DNA from: Talaromyces rugulosus
Taxonomy: Eukaryota; Ascomycota; Eurotiomycetes; Eurotiales; Trichocomaceae
DNA length: 64,000 nt
Assembly: GCF_013368755.1 (NCBI RefSeq)
Contig: NC_049564.1
Location: forward strand, 3,976,001-4,040,000
Direction: 5' to 3'
Each line of letters begins with the position of its first letter. Position 1 is the stretch's first letter. The notes under the pieces are model-generated. The model searched no databases. It worked only from the letters and a program-made list of their open reading frames with translations, and was not told the origin of the DNA. The translations under genes were made by a program, and so were the position numbers. Shown here in pieces: positions 9,794-20,020 of this stretch.

Positions 9794-12493
9794 ATGCACG
9801 AGCCACGGATGATAATAGCTCACATTTTGATGTGGATGCTGCTCGCTTCTGTGTTTTCGCTGGCGTATGGAGTGAGCACAACAACAACAGATGCGCGGGC
9901 TCCCGTTTGCGCTATTCGCAAGTTCAACAACAGCCCGCTTGAATTACCGATATGTTACCTTGACGGTGAGAGTAATAGTCGCCCTGATGACATTGTAGCG
10001 GAGTCTTCCGGGACGACTGTCCAGAACGCTACTTCTACCGCAGCAACCCCGCCGGTACAGACTGCCGCTGCTGATAGCGAACTCGACTCGGAATCGCCCC
10101 TCGACACGGCCAATTTCCTGTCCTTTGAGGACTGGAAAAAACAAAACCTCGCCAAGATCGGCCAGTCGGCTGATACCGTCGGTAGCAGACAGCGACAGGG
10201 TGGCGGAAACCAGGAGCGACGAACTCCTCAGGCGCGAGCTATCAACAACGCGCTTGATGCGCTGGGGGACGACGCAGAGATTGATTTGGATTTTGGCGGG
10301 TTTGGGACTGAGAATAATAATAATGCGGAGAATGGACAGACCGAGTCTTGGGGGAGAAAGGTTGAGGATAGCAGCAGAACAAGCGAGACCGACAGAACTC
10401 AGAATGCTGGTGGCGACTCGGCTGAAGGAGTCTCGGCAATGGGCAGGAGAAAGGATGCTGGGACTACTTGCAAGGAGCGATTCAACTATGCTTCCTTTGA
10501 CTGCGCCGCGACTGTCTTAAAAACAAACCCGGAGTGTTCGGGCTCGTCTTCTGTTCTGATTGAGAACAAGGATAGCTACATGCTAAACGAATGCCGGGCC
10601 AAGAACAAGTTTTTGATTCTTGAGCTCTGTGACGATATCCTGGTGGACACGATCGTGCTCGCCAATTACGAATTTTTCAGTTCTATATTCCACACTTTTA
10701 GGGTCAGCGTGTCGGACCGATACCCAGCCAAGTCGGACAAGTGGGAAGACTTGGGCGTGTTTGAGGCGAAAAACACGCGTGCCGTGCAGGCCTTTGCGGT
10801 TGCGAACCCGCTTATTTGGGCGCGGTATGTGAGGATTGAGTTTCTCACGCATTATGGGAACGAGTTTTATTGTCCGCTGAGTCTGGTGCGTATCCATGGC
10901 ACGACGATGCTGGAGGAGTATAAGAATGAAGGGGATAATCGGGCGGAAGAGGAGATGGAGGAGGTGTCGGAGCCAGTTGACCCGGCTGTTGTGACTGAAG
11001 CAGAACCATCGCCTGTTGTATCATCGCATCCGGAGAACACTACCACTGTATTGACGACGCCTGACGAGGTGTTTTTTAACGAAACTAGTCATCGTGCCCG
11101 AAATAGCCTGGAGGAGGCTGTCTTTAATCATTTTCTGGCTGCGACATGCGCTGCGACCGAGTATGCGTCTATGACTGCTTCGGTCACGTCGACTCCAACA
11201 CAGTCAAGCTCACCGGCAGCTGCTACGACTACGACTACGACTTCTGTAAAAGCTACAGATACTACAACAACAGCAACTCCTTCAGAACCGACAATACCCT
11301 CTGAGCAGGTCACCGGTCATGCTGAACATACAAACAGCAGCCATGTTGCTACGCCATCTTCTTCTACCGCACAACAACAAAATACTACACAGCCAGAATC
11401 CTCGGCAAGCGATTCCACGACGACAGCGACGACAAGTAGTGCGAAAGAAACCCCTTCTACTTTTGCAGAAGCAACCAAAGTCACCCCATCAAACCCGCCG
11501 TCCCCAAATCCGACAACGCAAGAGTCTTTTTTCAAATCCGTCAACAAGCGACTCCAAATGCTCGAGTCCAACTCATCTCTTTCCCTGCTGTACATTGAGG
11601 AACAATCGCAGATTTTGCGTGACGCATTCAGCAAAGTCGAAAAGCGGCAACTCACCAAACTCAATTCGTTCCTGGAAAGTTTGAATGCAACTGTCATCGA
11701 CGAGATTCGAAATCTGCAAGATGTCTACCAGTCGCTACGAACCATCATCCTCGACGACTTTGAGACGCAGCAGCGCGAAGTCTCGTCGACGGCTTCGCAG
11801 CTAGCCGTGCTCACGGACGAGCTTGTGTTTCAGAAACGCATGACGGCGATATCGAGCATTCTCATTATTCTTCTTTTCGCGCTGATTCTGATCCCGCGTG
11901 GAGCGTCTGGTGGTGCGGTGGGGAGTATGATTGATTTTCAGAGTATGATGGCTTGGTCGCCGCGTCAGCCGTCATCTCCAAAGACACCGGAAGTGCCTAG
12001 TAGCACCGAGTCTGCGACGACGACGCCAAGTTCGGAATCCGAAGAGGGCACGCAGCGGCGGCGGTCTATGAACCGCCATGTCGATAGCTATGCCGTCCCA
12101 AATGGACTGCCAAATGGACTACCAACAGGCCTATCAACGGAATCCGTCCCAACCACATACGCAGAAAAGCAAGCTCGAGCCCGCGCTCTCTCCCAGCTGT
12201 CGGACACCGATAGTGGGGATTATTCACCGCCGTGTTCGCATGATTTGCTCGCTGAAGGCGGACTCCTCGACGACGCCGCGTATGAGACAACCCCAACCCT
12301 GGAGCCAGGACTCATGCCTAGACTCATGATGAAGCGGCCACCGGTACAGCCTGAGCGGCCGGTGAGCAGTCCACCGGTGCTAACCCGTACCGCCGCCGCC
12401 GCCGCCGCTGGCGGGGCTGCTGCTGAGCTGGCGGTGGTTTCTGATACTGAGAGTGTTACCTCCACAGAGCCGTTTCCACCATTTCCACAGTGA
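9794..12493 (+). CDS. slp1: Slp1-type SUN-domain ER membrane protein (899 aa)
   Basis: Single exon. The start at 9794 places a hydrophobic signal sequence at the N-terminus (MIIAHILMWMLLASVFSLAYG); the Met at 9809 would serve equally. Near residue 110 lies FLSFEDWKKQNLAKIG, a conserved block of fungal Slp1 proteins. The SUN domain spans about residues 226-379 (RFNYASFDCAATVL to SLVRIHGTT), including the conserved WEDLG and FLTHYG segments. A Ser/Thr-rich spacer, a coiled-coil region (about 580-680) and one transmembrane helix near residues 683-703 follow, then an acidic/Ser-rich cytosolic tail with an alanine run. In yeast, Slp1 acts with Emp65 in the ER to protect soluble folding intermediates. 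It is a mid-SUN protein, not a nuclear-envelope Sad1. The family is clear from layout; the exact start is less sure. Confidence 0.85.
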   Translation: MHEPRMIIAHILMWMLLASVFSLAYGVSTTTTDARAPVCAIRKFNNSPLELPICYLDGESNSRPDDIVAESSGTTVQNATSTAATPPVQTAAADSELDSESPLDTANFLSFEDWKKQNLAKIGQSADTVGSRQRQGGGNQERRTPQARAINNALDALGDDAEIDLDFGGFGTENNNNAENGQTESWGRKVEDSSRTSETDRTQNAGGDSAEGVSAMGRRKDAGTTCKERFNYASFDCAATVLKTNPECSGSSSVLIENKDSYMLNECRAKNKFLILELCDDILVDTIVLANYEFFSSIFHTFRVSVSDRYPAKSDKWEDLGVFEAKNTRAVQAFAVANPLIWARYVRIEFLTHYGNEFYCPLSLVRIHGTTMLEEYKNEGDNRAEEEMEEVSEPVDPAVVTEAEPSPVVSSHPENTTTVLTTPDEVFFNETSHRARNSLEEAVFNHFLAATCAATEYASMTASVTSTPTQSSSPAAATTTTTTSVKATDTTTTATPSEPTIPSEQVTGHAEHTNSSHVATPSSSTAQQQNTTQPESSASDSTTTATTSSAKETPSTFAEATKVTPSNPPSPNPTTQESFFKSVNKRLQMLESNSSLSLLYIEEQSQILRDAFSKVEKRQLTKLNSFLESLNATVIDEIRNLQDVYQSLRTIILDDFETQQREVSSTASQLAVLTDELVFQKRMTAISSILIILLFALILIPRGASGGAVGSMIDFQSMMAWSPRQPSSPKTPEVPSSTESATTTPSSESEEGTQRRRSMNRHVDSYAVPNGLPNGLPTGLSTESVPTTYAEKQARARALSQLSDTDSGDYSPPCSHDLLAEGGLLDDAAYETTPTLEPGLMPRLMMKRPPVQPERPVSSPPVLTRTAAAAAAGGAAAELAVVSDTESVTSTEPFPPFPQ

Positions 12494-14911
12494 ATATTAG
12501 TTACGATACGACGAGCATCATCCTACGACACATTCGAAGACATTCTACGACAATCCTACGAATATATCCTATCAACAAATACTGCTTGGTATACATTCCA
12601 TCCTGTATTCTATTCTATCATCATATATTATGCATCAGTGGCGCGATTGATATTGGACAAGCACTTTTTTTTTCCTCTTTCAGTTTGGTTTATGATTACA
12701 TGTATACCCTGTATATTACCTTTGTTGTATATTATTTAATTCTATTGGTTTATACCGAACTCTGAGGAAATATACAGAAATGGTACCGCCGGTGAGCCCG
12801 TGCTCGCCACACACAAGAGAGCATTTAAAGGCACAGATTTCTTCCCTCAGAAAATTTCCTTCTCTCATAGATCTATTTCTCTTTGTCTTCTAGACAAGGA
12901 ATGTCGTTTACCGAGTAATGGCAAACGCTTCCAGGTTCGACCCTGGTCCCAGTTTTTCCCTCTGAGGTCGATAGCCTCTATTCCATCTAGGATTCAGCAC
13001 GACTGGGGAAAGAAATCGCCAAGTCGTTCCAGGCAGTCCGATAAGTTGATGTATCTCGCCACCGCCGCCAGCGAGACTGGCGCAGTCCAAACCGCGCTCC
13101 ATCGTTCATCGATTCCGATAGCCATCTTTGATCTCTCGTTCTATATTGGATTGACCAATATTCATCCCTTCTCTTTTCTGCTGTCATGTTTTTTTATGTC
13201 GACCAAAAAAACATGTCGACATAAAAAAAAAAGAAGAAAAGAAAACAGAATCAGAAAAGGTTTAGGAATTGCCTAGCCTTCGAAACCCCTCGTTCAACAA
13301 TGGCTTCTTTGGTTGCTTTTGACCTTTGAAGATACGGACTGAAGATACGGACGTTGACGAAGACTATGACGACATGACATTACAAAGTCCGGTAGCCCTC
13401 CTCCTTAGAATCGAGATGTCGTCGGGACGGGATCCCAAGAAGAAAGCTCTGCATCGTGAGATATCATCATGGTTCGGCGACAGAAAAGAAAGGAATCTTG
13501 GTGCTGAGCACAACAGCACGGAAAATGATCTGCTAGTTGGATTCCATAGAATTGGCAATTCATACCTAGACTTCAACAAGATTGTCTCAGTGAATACAAG
13601 TTGGGAACATGTGAGGGCCGCAGAGCCCTTCATTACTACTTCATTTTTAAAAGGGAGATAGATGGTCATTAGGCCATGAATTTCAACAGCCTTTGAAGTA
13701 TACCCCAAGATTTGGTCAATAATGGGACAGCTTGGGAATATGTCTCGTACACCATCTATGGCGGAAGCAATGAGCTCCGGCGCAAAAGGCAACCAAAGAC
13801 AATTTATTGCCTACCGGGCTTGTTGGTTCCCAATTCAGAAGTCTCAAAAGTTGAAAAGTCGGCTTGCTAGTAAATAGTTGGCAGCCAAGCAAGCTGTAGA
13901 TGCCAACCAGGAACTGCGAAAATACATACAGCTGATTGGGTCTAAAACGTTTATAGAGACCGTCAGCAAAATCTATTCTATCTATTTGACCTGGCTTCTT
14001 CAAACCAGTGAAGGTGGGAAAAAGACCGGATGTCAGAGACCTTTTTCATCATCACGAAACCGAAGATGATCGACACCATGCGCTCAACTGGCATCGGTCG
14101 TTCGAGAAGCTATACTTCCTACCCCTTCATTTCTTCACATCAACATATGCCACACGGTCACATTCGTTTGGTGAAGCTATGCAACATTCGAGCCAATACA
14201 TGCACAACCACGCCGTGGGCTGATGATGAATCTGGCAAGAAGGAGGAGATTGATTAGCTGTTTCGAGTGGATGAACCAAAGCTATCCAACAGATTACTGG
14301 GATACTGAATCAACAATGACTTCCGCCTAATAGCATAATTTTTTGGTCGGAGTGTATCGCTTGAGCCATTGTTAGCTATTAGCTCTTTGCATTTGATGTC
14401 TGTTTTAGTTCTACATTTATTTTTATCCCAGAACTCTTAACCCTTATTATGTACGGCTGCTGAGGAGTCATTCTAACTATTGCTATTATTGATATGTGCT
14501 TTGTCCTGTGAGCAAGATATCCTCTCTGTAAAAGATGTAAACCATTATATAAAAGTAAGAAAGGAAAGAGGAATAAGAAAACCTGTCTTATTAATTAATA
14601 GAAAGCCGAGAAGTACTATTAAAAATAATTATTTAATCTAATCCTAGCTAACTAGAGTACTTAAATAATTATAAAAATAGCTGCTGTAGACACTGGGCAG
14701 TCTATTGAAGAGTTATTTTATATATACACAAGGGTGGCGGGTGTAAATAGTCGATTTTTTGGAGGTATATAGAAAAATATGCATTGGACCGGTGCGCAAG
14801 TAGCATGATTAGTAAAATACATGTCCTTTGCAGTATATGTATGCTTAATAAAACAGGAAAGAAAATAAAGAAATTCCAGAGAAAAGAGTCGACAAAAGGA
14901 TGCGGCATAAT
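12494..14911. other. 2.4-kb gene-poor stretch with decayed-looking ORF fragments
   Basis: No recognised gene. Frames begin with true ATGs at 14030 (75 codons to 14257) and, less convincingly, around 13326-13661 (+) and 13364-13792 (-). None shows a known domain or a clear splice structure joining it to another. From about 14280 to 14900 the sequence becomes AT-rich, with many TpA steps and short inverted TTAATTAA/CTAGCTAACTAG motifs. The stretch could hold the relic of a gene or repeat, a young orphan gene, or plain spacer. A compound palindrome lies at 13185-13229. Confidence 0.4.
13185..13229. repeat. Compound inverted repeat with two alternative hairpins
   Basis: Hairpin A pairs CATGTTTTTTT (13185-13195) with AAAAAAACATG (13205-13215), 11 bp with a 9-nt loop. 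Hairpin B pairs 13189-13203 with 13215-13229, 15 perfect base pairs around TTTATGTCGAC with an 11-nt loop. The two share bases and cannot form together. ATGTCGAC occurs twice as a direct repeat. No function is known to me. It lies about 0.7 kb past the SUN-protein stop. Confidence 0.85.
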
Positions 14912-16113
14912 CTAATCGACAAATTTGCCGTGGAAGGGGATGCCTAGTGCGCTAAGGAGCAGTCTCGCATCTTTATCCATGGTGGCAGAGGTATGTAAAG
15001 TGACGTGGCAACCGGGAATCATCTTGGGAGGGTACCTGTGTAGGAAATAACGAGTTAGTTTGAAACAACCTTTTTTTTCGGCCTTGGGTACGGAGTTTCA
15101 ACAGGGTTCCAACTTACATGTCGTAGTTGACTTCGATTTCTGGGAAAAGAGCGACCTCTTCTGGCTCCAAACCAAAAGTGATGTTTCCACTGCTGTCACC
15201 GCTAGTTCCCTTGATACCTTTCCATTCCTTGATCCTGGGCAGGACGACTTCGACCAACTTGCTGATAAAATGTTGCATATTCTCATTGTACAGCTCTGCC
15301 TTTACGGCAACAGTGTCACGGCCGGGAGCAATACCCCAGGGGGAGACACTGGCCTTGGACTTGTAGGTCTCAACACGGACGTTGGAAATAGCCTGCACTG
15401 CCATACCGGCAACATGCAGATACTGCGAGCCTTCGGTAGCTGCACGTTTCACATAACTGTGGATAGTGACGCGTTCAACTTTAGGTATGTTTCCAAACGT
15501 GATGGGTTTCCGCAACAGGCGTAGCACGTCACCACCGCGGGGGCCACGCAGAGATCGGTTTTTGTGGTATGGAGAGCTGCCATCCCATGAACGCAGACGA
15601 GGTGCTTTCGGAGGCGGTTTGAAGCCTGGTGGCATATGCACGTAGCAAAGCGCCAGTATGTCTGAAGCTATGGTGGAATCGTAGGTCTGCTGGAGGCGAG
15701 GAAGAGAGAAAGGACCGGGAATGTAGAGTCGCGAAGAAGGGTCTGAGGGGGGAGGCGGCTGATGGGGGTGAAGGGGTCCTCGGTCGTATTTGGGAGAGCG
15801 GAATTGGTATCTATTTTATCGACGGGACTTTGTTAGAAGAGTGTTGCTGGGTATGGATCTTTTTGGGAGGATTAAGATAAACATACCGGCCAGGAGGAAG
15901 CCTGCCCTTGCGTGCACTCGCGCGTGCAATTGGGTCGTATGATTTAATAACAGACTCTGGAACAGTTGCTCCTAGAGATGATGCTGATTCGACATCGGAT
16001 GCTGCCTGTCCGGAGGCATTGCGAGTGAAAACCAGGCATTGCGAGCGTTTCGATGCTGTAAACGCCCGGGAGATTCCCGTTGACAGGAATCGAGACGGCT
16101 CGCGAGACGCCAT
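14912..16113 (-). CDS. mrpl7: Mitochondrial large-subunit ribosomal protein uL5m (Mrpl7), 347 aa
   Basis: Three exons on the minus strand: 16113-15887, 15810-15118 and 15035-14912, with introns of 76 and 82 nt. The spliced frame is continuous. Exon 1 gives a basic, Ser/Arg-rich mitochondrial presequence (MASREPSRFLSTGISRAF). Exon 2 gives the fungal-specific extension YQFRSPKYDRGPL..QQTYDSTIASDILAL and then the uL5 core, with GDVLRLLRKPITFGNIPKV and the C-terminal uL5 segment. Exon 3 gives YPPKMIPGCHV, characteristic of uL5m. It is a structural component of the central protuberance of the mitoribosome. It diverges from a deubiquitinase gene across 621 bp. The splice choices are well determined because each keeps a conserved block in frame. 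Confidence 0.92.
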
Positions 16114-16734
16114 GTCTTTTGGGGGTGGCTAGGTGTGATGGCCCTGGACGCTGTTCCGCAGCTTCAAAAGAAAAACTTCCGAGACCGAAAGGGTTAACGC
16201 CGGGATAGTATCACGTGACAGGTGCGACAAAATATTTATGCCTCAGGCACCAAGTCGTGGCCGAGACTGACTACGTAAGGTACCCACAAGGCGGGGTAAG
16301 ATCTCTGGACGAACTCACCAGATCAGCGCACATGTTCATGTTCTGAGATCGCAGACGTGTCCGAAGAACTGCCATCGTAATAGGCAGTCGGGTTTCTCGC
16401 CGCTTCTGTGGTCCGAAGAACGAGGATGGGTTGCTGCCTTGCGCATCCCAGGTAACTGTTTCATCGGCCTCAGCTGATTCAATTGGCCCCGCGTGCGCAA
16501 ACTCCACTTTTTCAACTTGCTGTCATGGCATATTATCTTCTCGAAATTAAACGTTGTCATAGTCATGCTCTAGAAACGTGATTCTTCGCCCACCGTGATA
16601 CGTTGCTGTTCGACATGACGCGTGGCCTGATACTACAAGAGTTTTATGCGCCGAGCTGTCTCTTTTCAGAGTAACTTTCTTGTCCATATTATTTAAATGG
16701 TGCTGGTCGTGAGATAGAGCTAGTTCGATTCACG
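16114..16734. promoter_or_regulatory. Shared divergent promoter of mrpl7 and the USP gene
   Basis: These 621 bp lie between two divergent start codons. No gene is supported within. The perfect 8-bp palindrome TCACGTGA at 16211-16218 is an E-box (Cbf1/bHLH type), about 100 bp upstream of the mrpl7 start codon. Confidence 0.45.
16211..16218. promoter_or_regulatory. Palindromic E-box TCACGTGA
   Basis: A perfect bHLH/Cbf1-type palindrome in the mrpl7/USP divergent promoter. Binding is inferred from the consensus only. Confidence 0.4.
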
Positions 16735-19220
16735 ATGAGCGGAATACAGCGTTTTCTCACGAGACGGGGTGAGAGACACAGGCGCCTTGGGAAAAACGAG
16801 AAAGAGGTATGCTCACCATCTAATTGAAAAGTAGGCATGTCTAATCGAGTGGCGGCTTTCAGACACCCAGCTCAAATGTACGCAACCATCTTCGGGGGCT
16901 CTTCCTTGGGAGCGACATGTCTTCTAACCTGGACAAGGACGATGAGAAGAAGGTAGACGCTTGTTCAAAACTTGGGGTTACGGACACTTGCACTAATACC
17001 ATGTTAGCTGAAAACCCTCGAGAAAAAGATCGCCTCCGTTGGGATACCAGATTTGAAGACAGAACAGATTCAAGGCGCACTCGTGTCGACTTATGCGCAA
17101 GGCGATGTTGAAAAGGCATTTGAACTACTTCTTATTTTAGAAGACTCGATCGAGGGCATCCTCCGAGATTATAACCCAAGCACGAAGCTTTTGGGAGCGC
17201 AAAATCGCAAGGGCGTTACCTGTTATCTCGACTCGATTCTTTTCGCCATGTTTGCGCGACTTGATTTTTTCGAGGCAATACTGTACAAATCATTTACCGA
17301 TGATAAAGATCCGAGGAAGAAATTGGCTATTATTCTTCGTCTATGGGTGAATATGCTTCGGTCTGGAAAGCTCATAACTACAGATATTGTGAGTCATATA
17401 TTCTTCCAGCACTTGTCGAGTTAGGTGCTGATTGGTGAAAAGACTGAACATCTTCAGAGGTCACTGTCTGAGTGTGGCTGGCCAGAAGCCGCCAAACTTC
17501 GTCAACAGGATGCCTCCGAAGCCTTCACGTTTATCACAGAGAAGCTCGATCTGCCTCTACTCACGCTCAAGATGGATATATACCATACAGGAAAAGAAGA
17601 TACGGTGGACGATCATAAATTTATTAACGAACGACTCCTTGAAGTGGCAATCCCCCCAGAACACACCGATGGGACTCCGATCACACTAGAAGAGTGCCTC
17701 GAAACTTATTTTAACAACAAAATAGAGGTGAAACGGTATATGGAAAGACGCACGACGATCAGTTCTGTAAGATCTTTCGACTCGACTGCCAAGGGGGCTT
17801 CGATGCATGTCGAATCTGTTGAAATTGGATCATTTACCTCGTCTCCGATCCACACCAGTTCTCCTCAACTCGAGTCTCCTCTAACTGAAGCGACATCGGC
17901 CACGCCTGTGTCATTTCGACGCTCTAGCATTGTACAGGAACGCTTCATTTCTGACCGGGATCCCCAGGATAACCTCGTTCGTCCTGGCCGACGGAGAAAA
18001 GGAAGTTATCGAAAAGAAGTCATGATGCCGGCATGGCAGTTTTTCAGCCTGATACGTATGTATAGACCCTTAGAATATTTTTCCAACAGCTGACGTAACT
18101 ACTAGCTTGGTATACTGATAATGCGCCTATGAACGATGCGCAAGTTGCTGCACACTTCTCCTCAAAGCGACCGATTCTAGGTGTATGCTTGAAACGGTAT
18201 TCTGTTCTACCCAACGGAAGCGCAATTAGATTAAATACTTATATCGACATTCCAACCGAAATCGGACTGCCGCATTTCATCCAAGACGACAAAATGGACG
18301 AAACAGGGCCATTGTATGGCAACTTCAAGCTGCGGCTTCAATCTGTCGTTTGCCATCGAGGAAACTCGGTGGATTCGGGGCATTATATCTCTCTAGTACG
18401 CAGTGCTGGTTCTAATATAACTCCTCCGGCATCCAGTGGCACTGATTTGGATTTTGTTGCGGGTTCCGAGCCTTGGATGCGGTTTGATGACTTGGCTGCT
18501 GAGCGTGTTACTCTAATAAACATTGAGCAAGCGCTGAAAGACGAGTCGCCCTATCTTCTTTTCTACCAAATAGTACCCATTGACGAAAATGGTATGGAGA
18601 CGGACCTGTCGGACAACCGTGCAATATTTAGCGATTTCGAGGATTTGGACCCTCACGTTCGTAAACACCTGTCTGTTATTAGTAGTGCTAGCGAACGCAC
18701 TATTGATGGGACCGTATCAACCTCGCTCCGGCCAAGCCTTGAGATCACCATTCCGAATGAACTCGAAAATAAGAAACAGGCTGCCATCGCTGCAGAGTCT
18801 CGAGGGACAATTAAATATGCAGACACGGAAGGTTTACGCCCGTCGACTGCTGGCACAGACACACCTACTCATCGCCGATCGTTATCACTTCCTCGATCAC
18901 GTTCGAAAGAAACAAGCCGTTCTCGAAGTCGAGGGGAAGGGGGGGAGAAACGCCTGAGCGCTACTATATCGCGACTGACAGCGCGGATGAGCAAGGACAA
19001 AGGCAGTGAAAGCCAGACAGACAGTGCTGACGACCAAAATACCAAGTTAGCGAAAACCGAAGAGAATCCAGAATCGACGCCGTCGAAACGAGCAGAGACG
19101 TTGCAGGGAGGAGAAGATCGTGAACAACCGGAAACGAAGCGCAGTGGGAAGCAGCGCCAAAAACAGACTCTATATAAGAAGGAGAGAGGAGATCCAGAGA
19201 GGGAGTGTTCTGTTATGTAG
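16735..19220 (+). CDS. USP-family ubiquitin C-terminal hydrolase (756 aa)
   Basis: Five exons: 16735-16806, 16863-16952, 17008-17388, 17443-18055 and 18106-19220. The peptidase C19 signatures are present. The Cys box GAQNRKGVTCYLDSILFAMF carries nucleophile C126, the QQDASEAF segment follows, the His box has SVDSGHYISLVR with H478, and D513 sits in MRFDD. Cys and His boxes are about 350 residues apart because a Ser/Thr-rich insert (about residues 260-350) interrupts the domain. The C-terminus is a disordered Arg/Ser/Lys-rich tail. It should cleave ubiquitin from substrates; which substrates is unknown. The intron after 17388 has three possible acceptors (17424, 17442, 17457), all keeping frame. 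I chose 17442 because CTGAT at 17428 is a good branch site and TEHLQ follows. The family is certain, the exact orthologue is not. Confidence 0.85.
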
Positions 19221-20020
19221 ATCGTCCTGGTTTGCACTTGTTCGGTGAGATTTCTCAAGTAATGATACCCCAAAGTTGAGTAGTAGATAGACATATATCA
19301 TAACCAATATTATGTTTGGCGAAATTGAATGCAGCGCAGCAACCCATAGCTCCATGTAGAGGTACATATACCATGCAAAGATGATCGAAAGAAGTACACT
19401 TCCGCATTTGCGTTAGTATAAGGGGTTGAGTAATTATTTTCGGTTAGGCGGCCCGCGGCTCCCGCGTGTAGATCCACCCTTATTTGGACCGTTTCTCTGT
19501 TTGGACCTGTGGGTCAGACAGACATTTACGCTTTTTCTTCTATGCATCGCCTACGCCAGGAACAAGTCGAGGTAGTAGGAGAACCTTCTGGGCCTTGCTT
19601 GGGCCCCACTCGTCATATTTTTTTTTTTTTTTTTAAATTTTTTCTTCTTGTTTCTCTGCAATGGAGACTGGTAACTTCATTGCTGGGTCAAGTTCTCACG
19701 CGCGCGAAAATGATGCATCGTTATACGAAAAAAAGACCCGGAAAAGCAATTCACAATGCTATATGGTTATATGCACAATATTTTAAGGTTTAATGACAAA
19801 ATAACGTATGAAAACTATGGTTGCAACATACCAACCAACCCATGGTGCGGTAATTTAAATATTAATGAGGCCACCAACTACGTAGTGCCAAGACCAATGT
19901 CCTCTCCACGACACTTTTCATCTCGACTTTTTGACCTGGAGTGTCACTTGTTCATTCCATGCTTGTCTGCACTCACTAGGTTTCAAAAAAAAAAAAGAAA
20001 AAAAAAAGAGAGCCGTTACT
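19221..20020. other. Intergenic: USP 3' region and permease promoter
   Basis: No gene is supported in this 800-bp stretch. It holds a T homopolymer at about 19618-19635 and an AT-rich segment around 19740-19870. The A-rich tract at 19985-20008 lies immediately upstream of the permease start codon and is probably leader. Confidence 0.5.

Noticed and set aside
12931..12946. T-arm-like hairpin CCAGGTTCGACCCTGG suggesting a tRNA
   Set aside because: The loop has six rather than seven bases with a TTCGAC core, and no matching acceptor stem, D-arm or anticodon arm is found around it.
15060..15524. 154-codon plus-strand frame overlapping mrpl7
   Set aside because: It is antisense to a well-supported conserved gene and shows no domain of its own.
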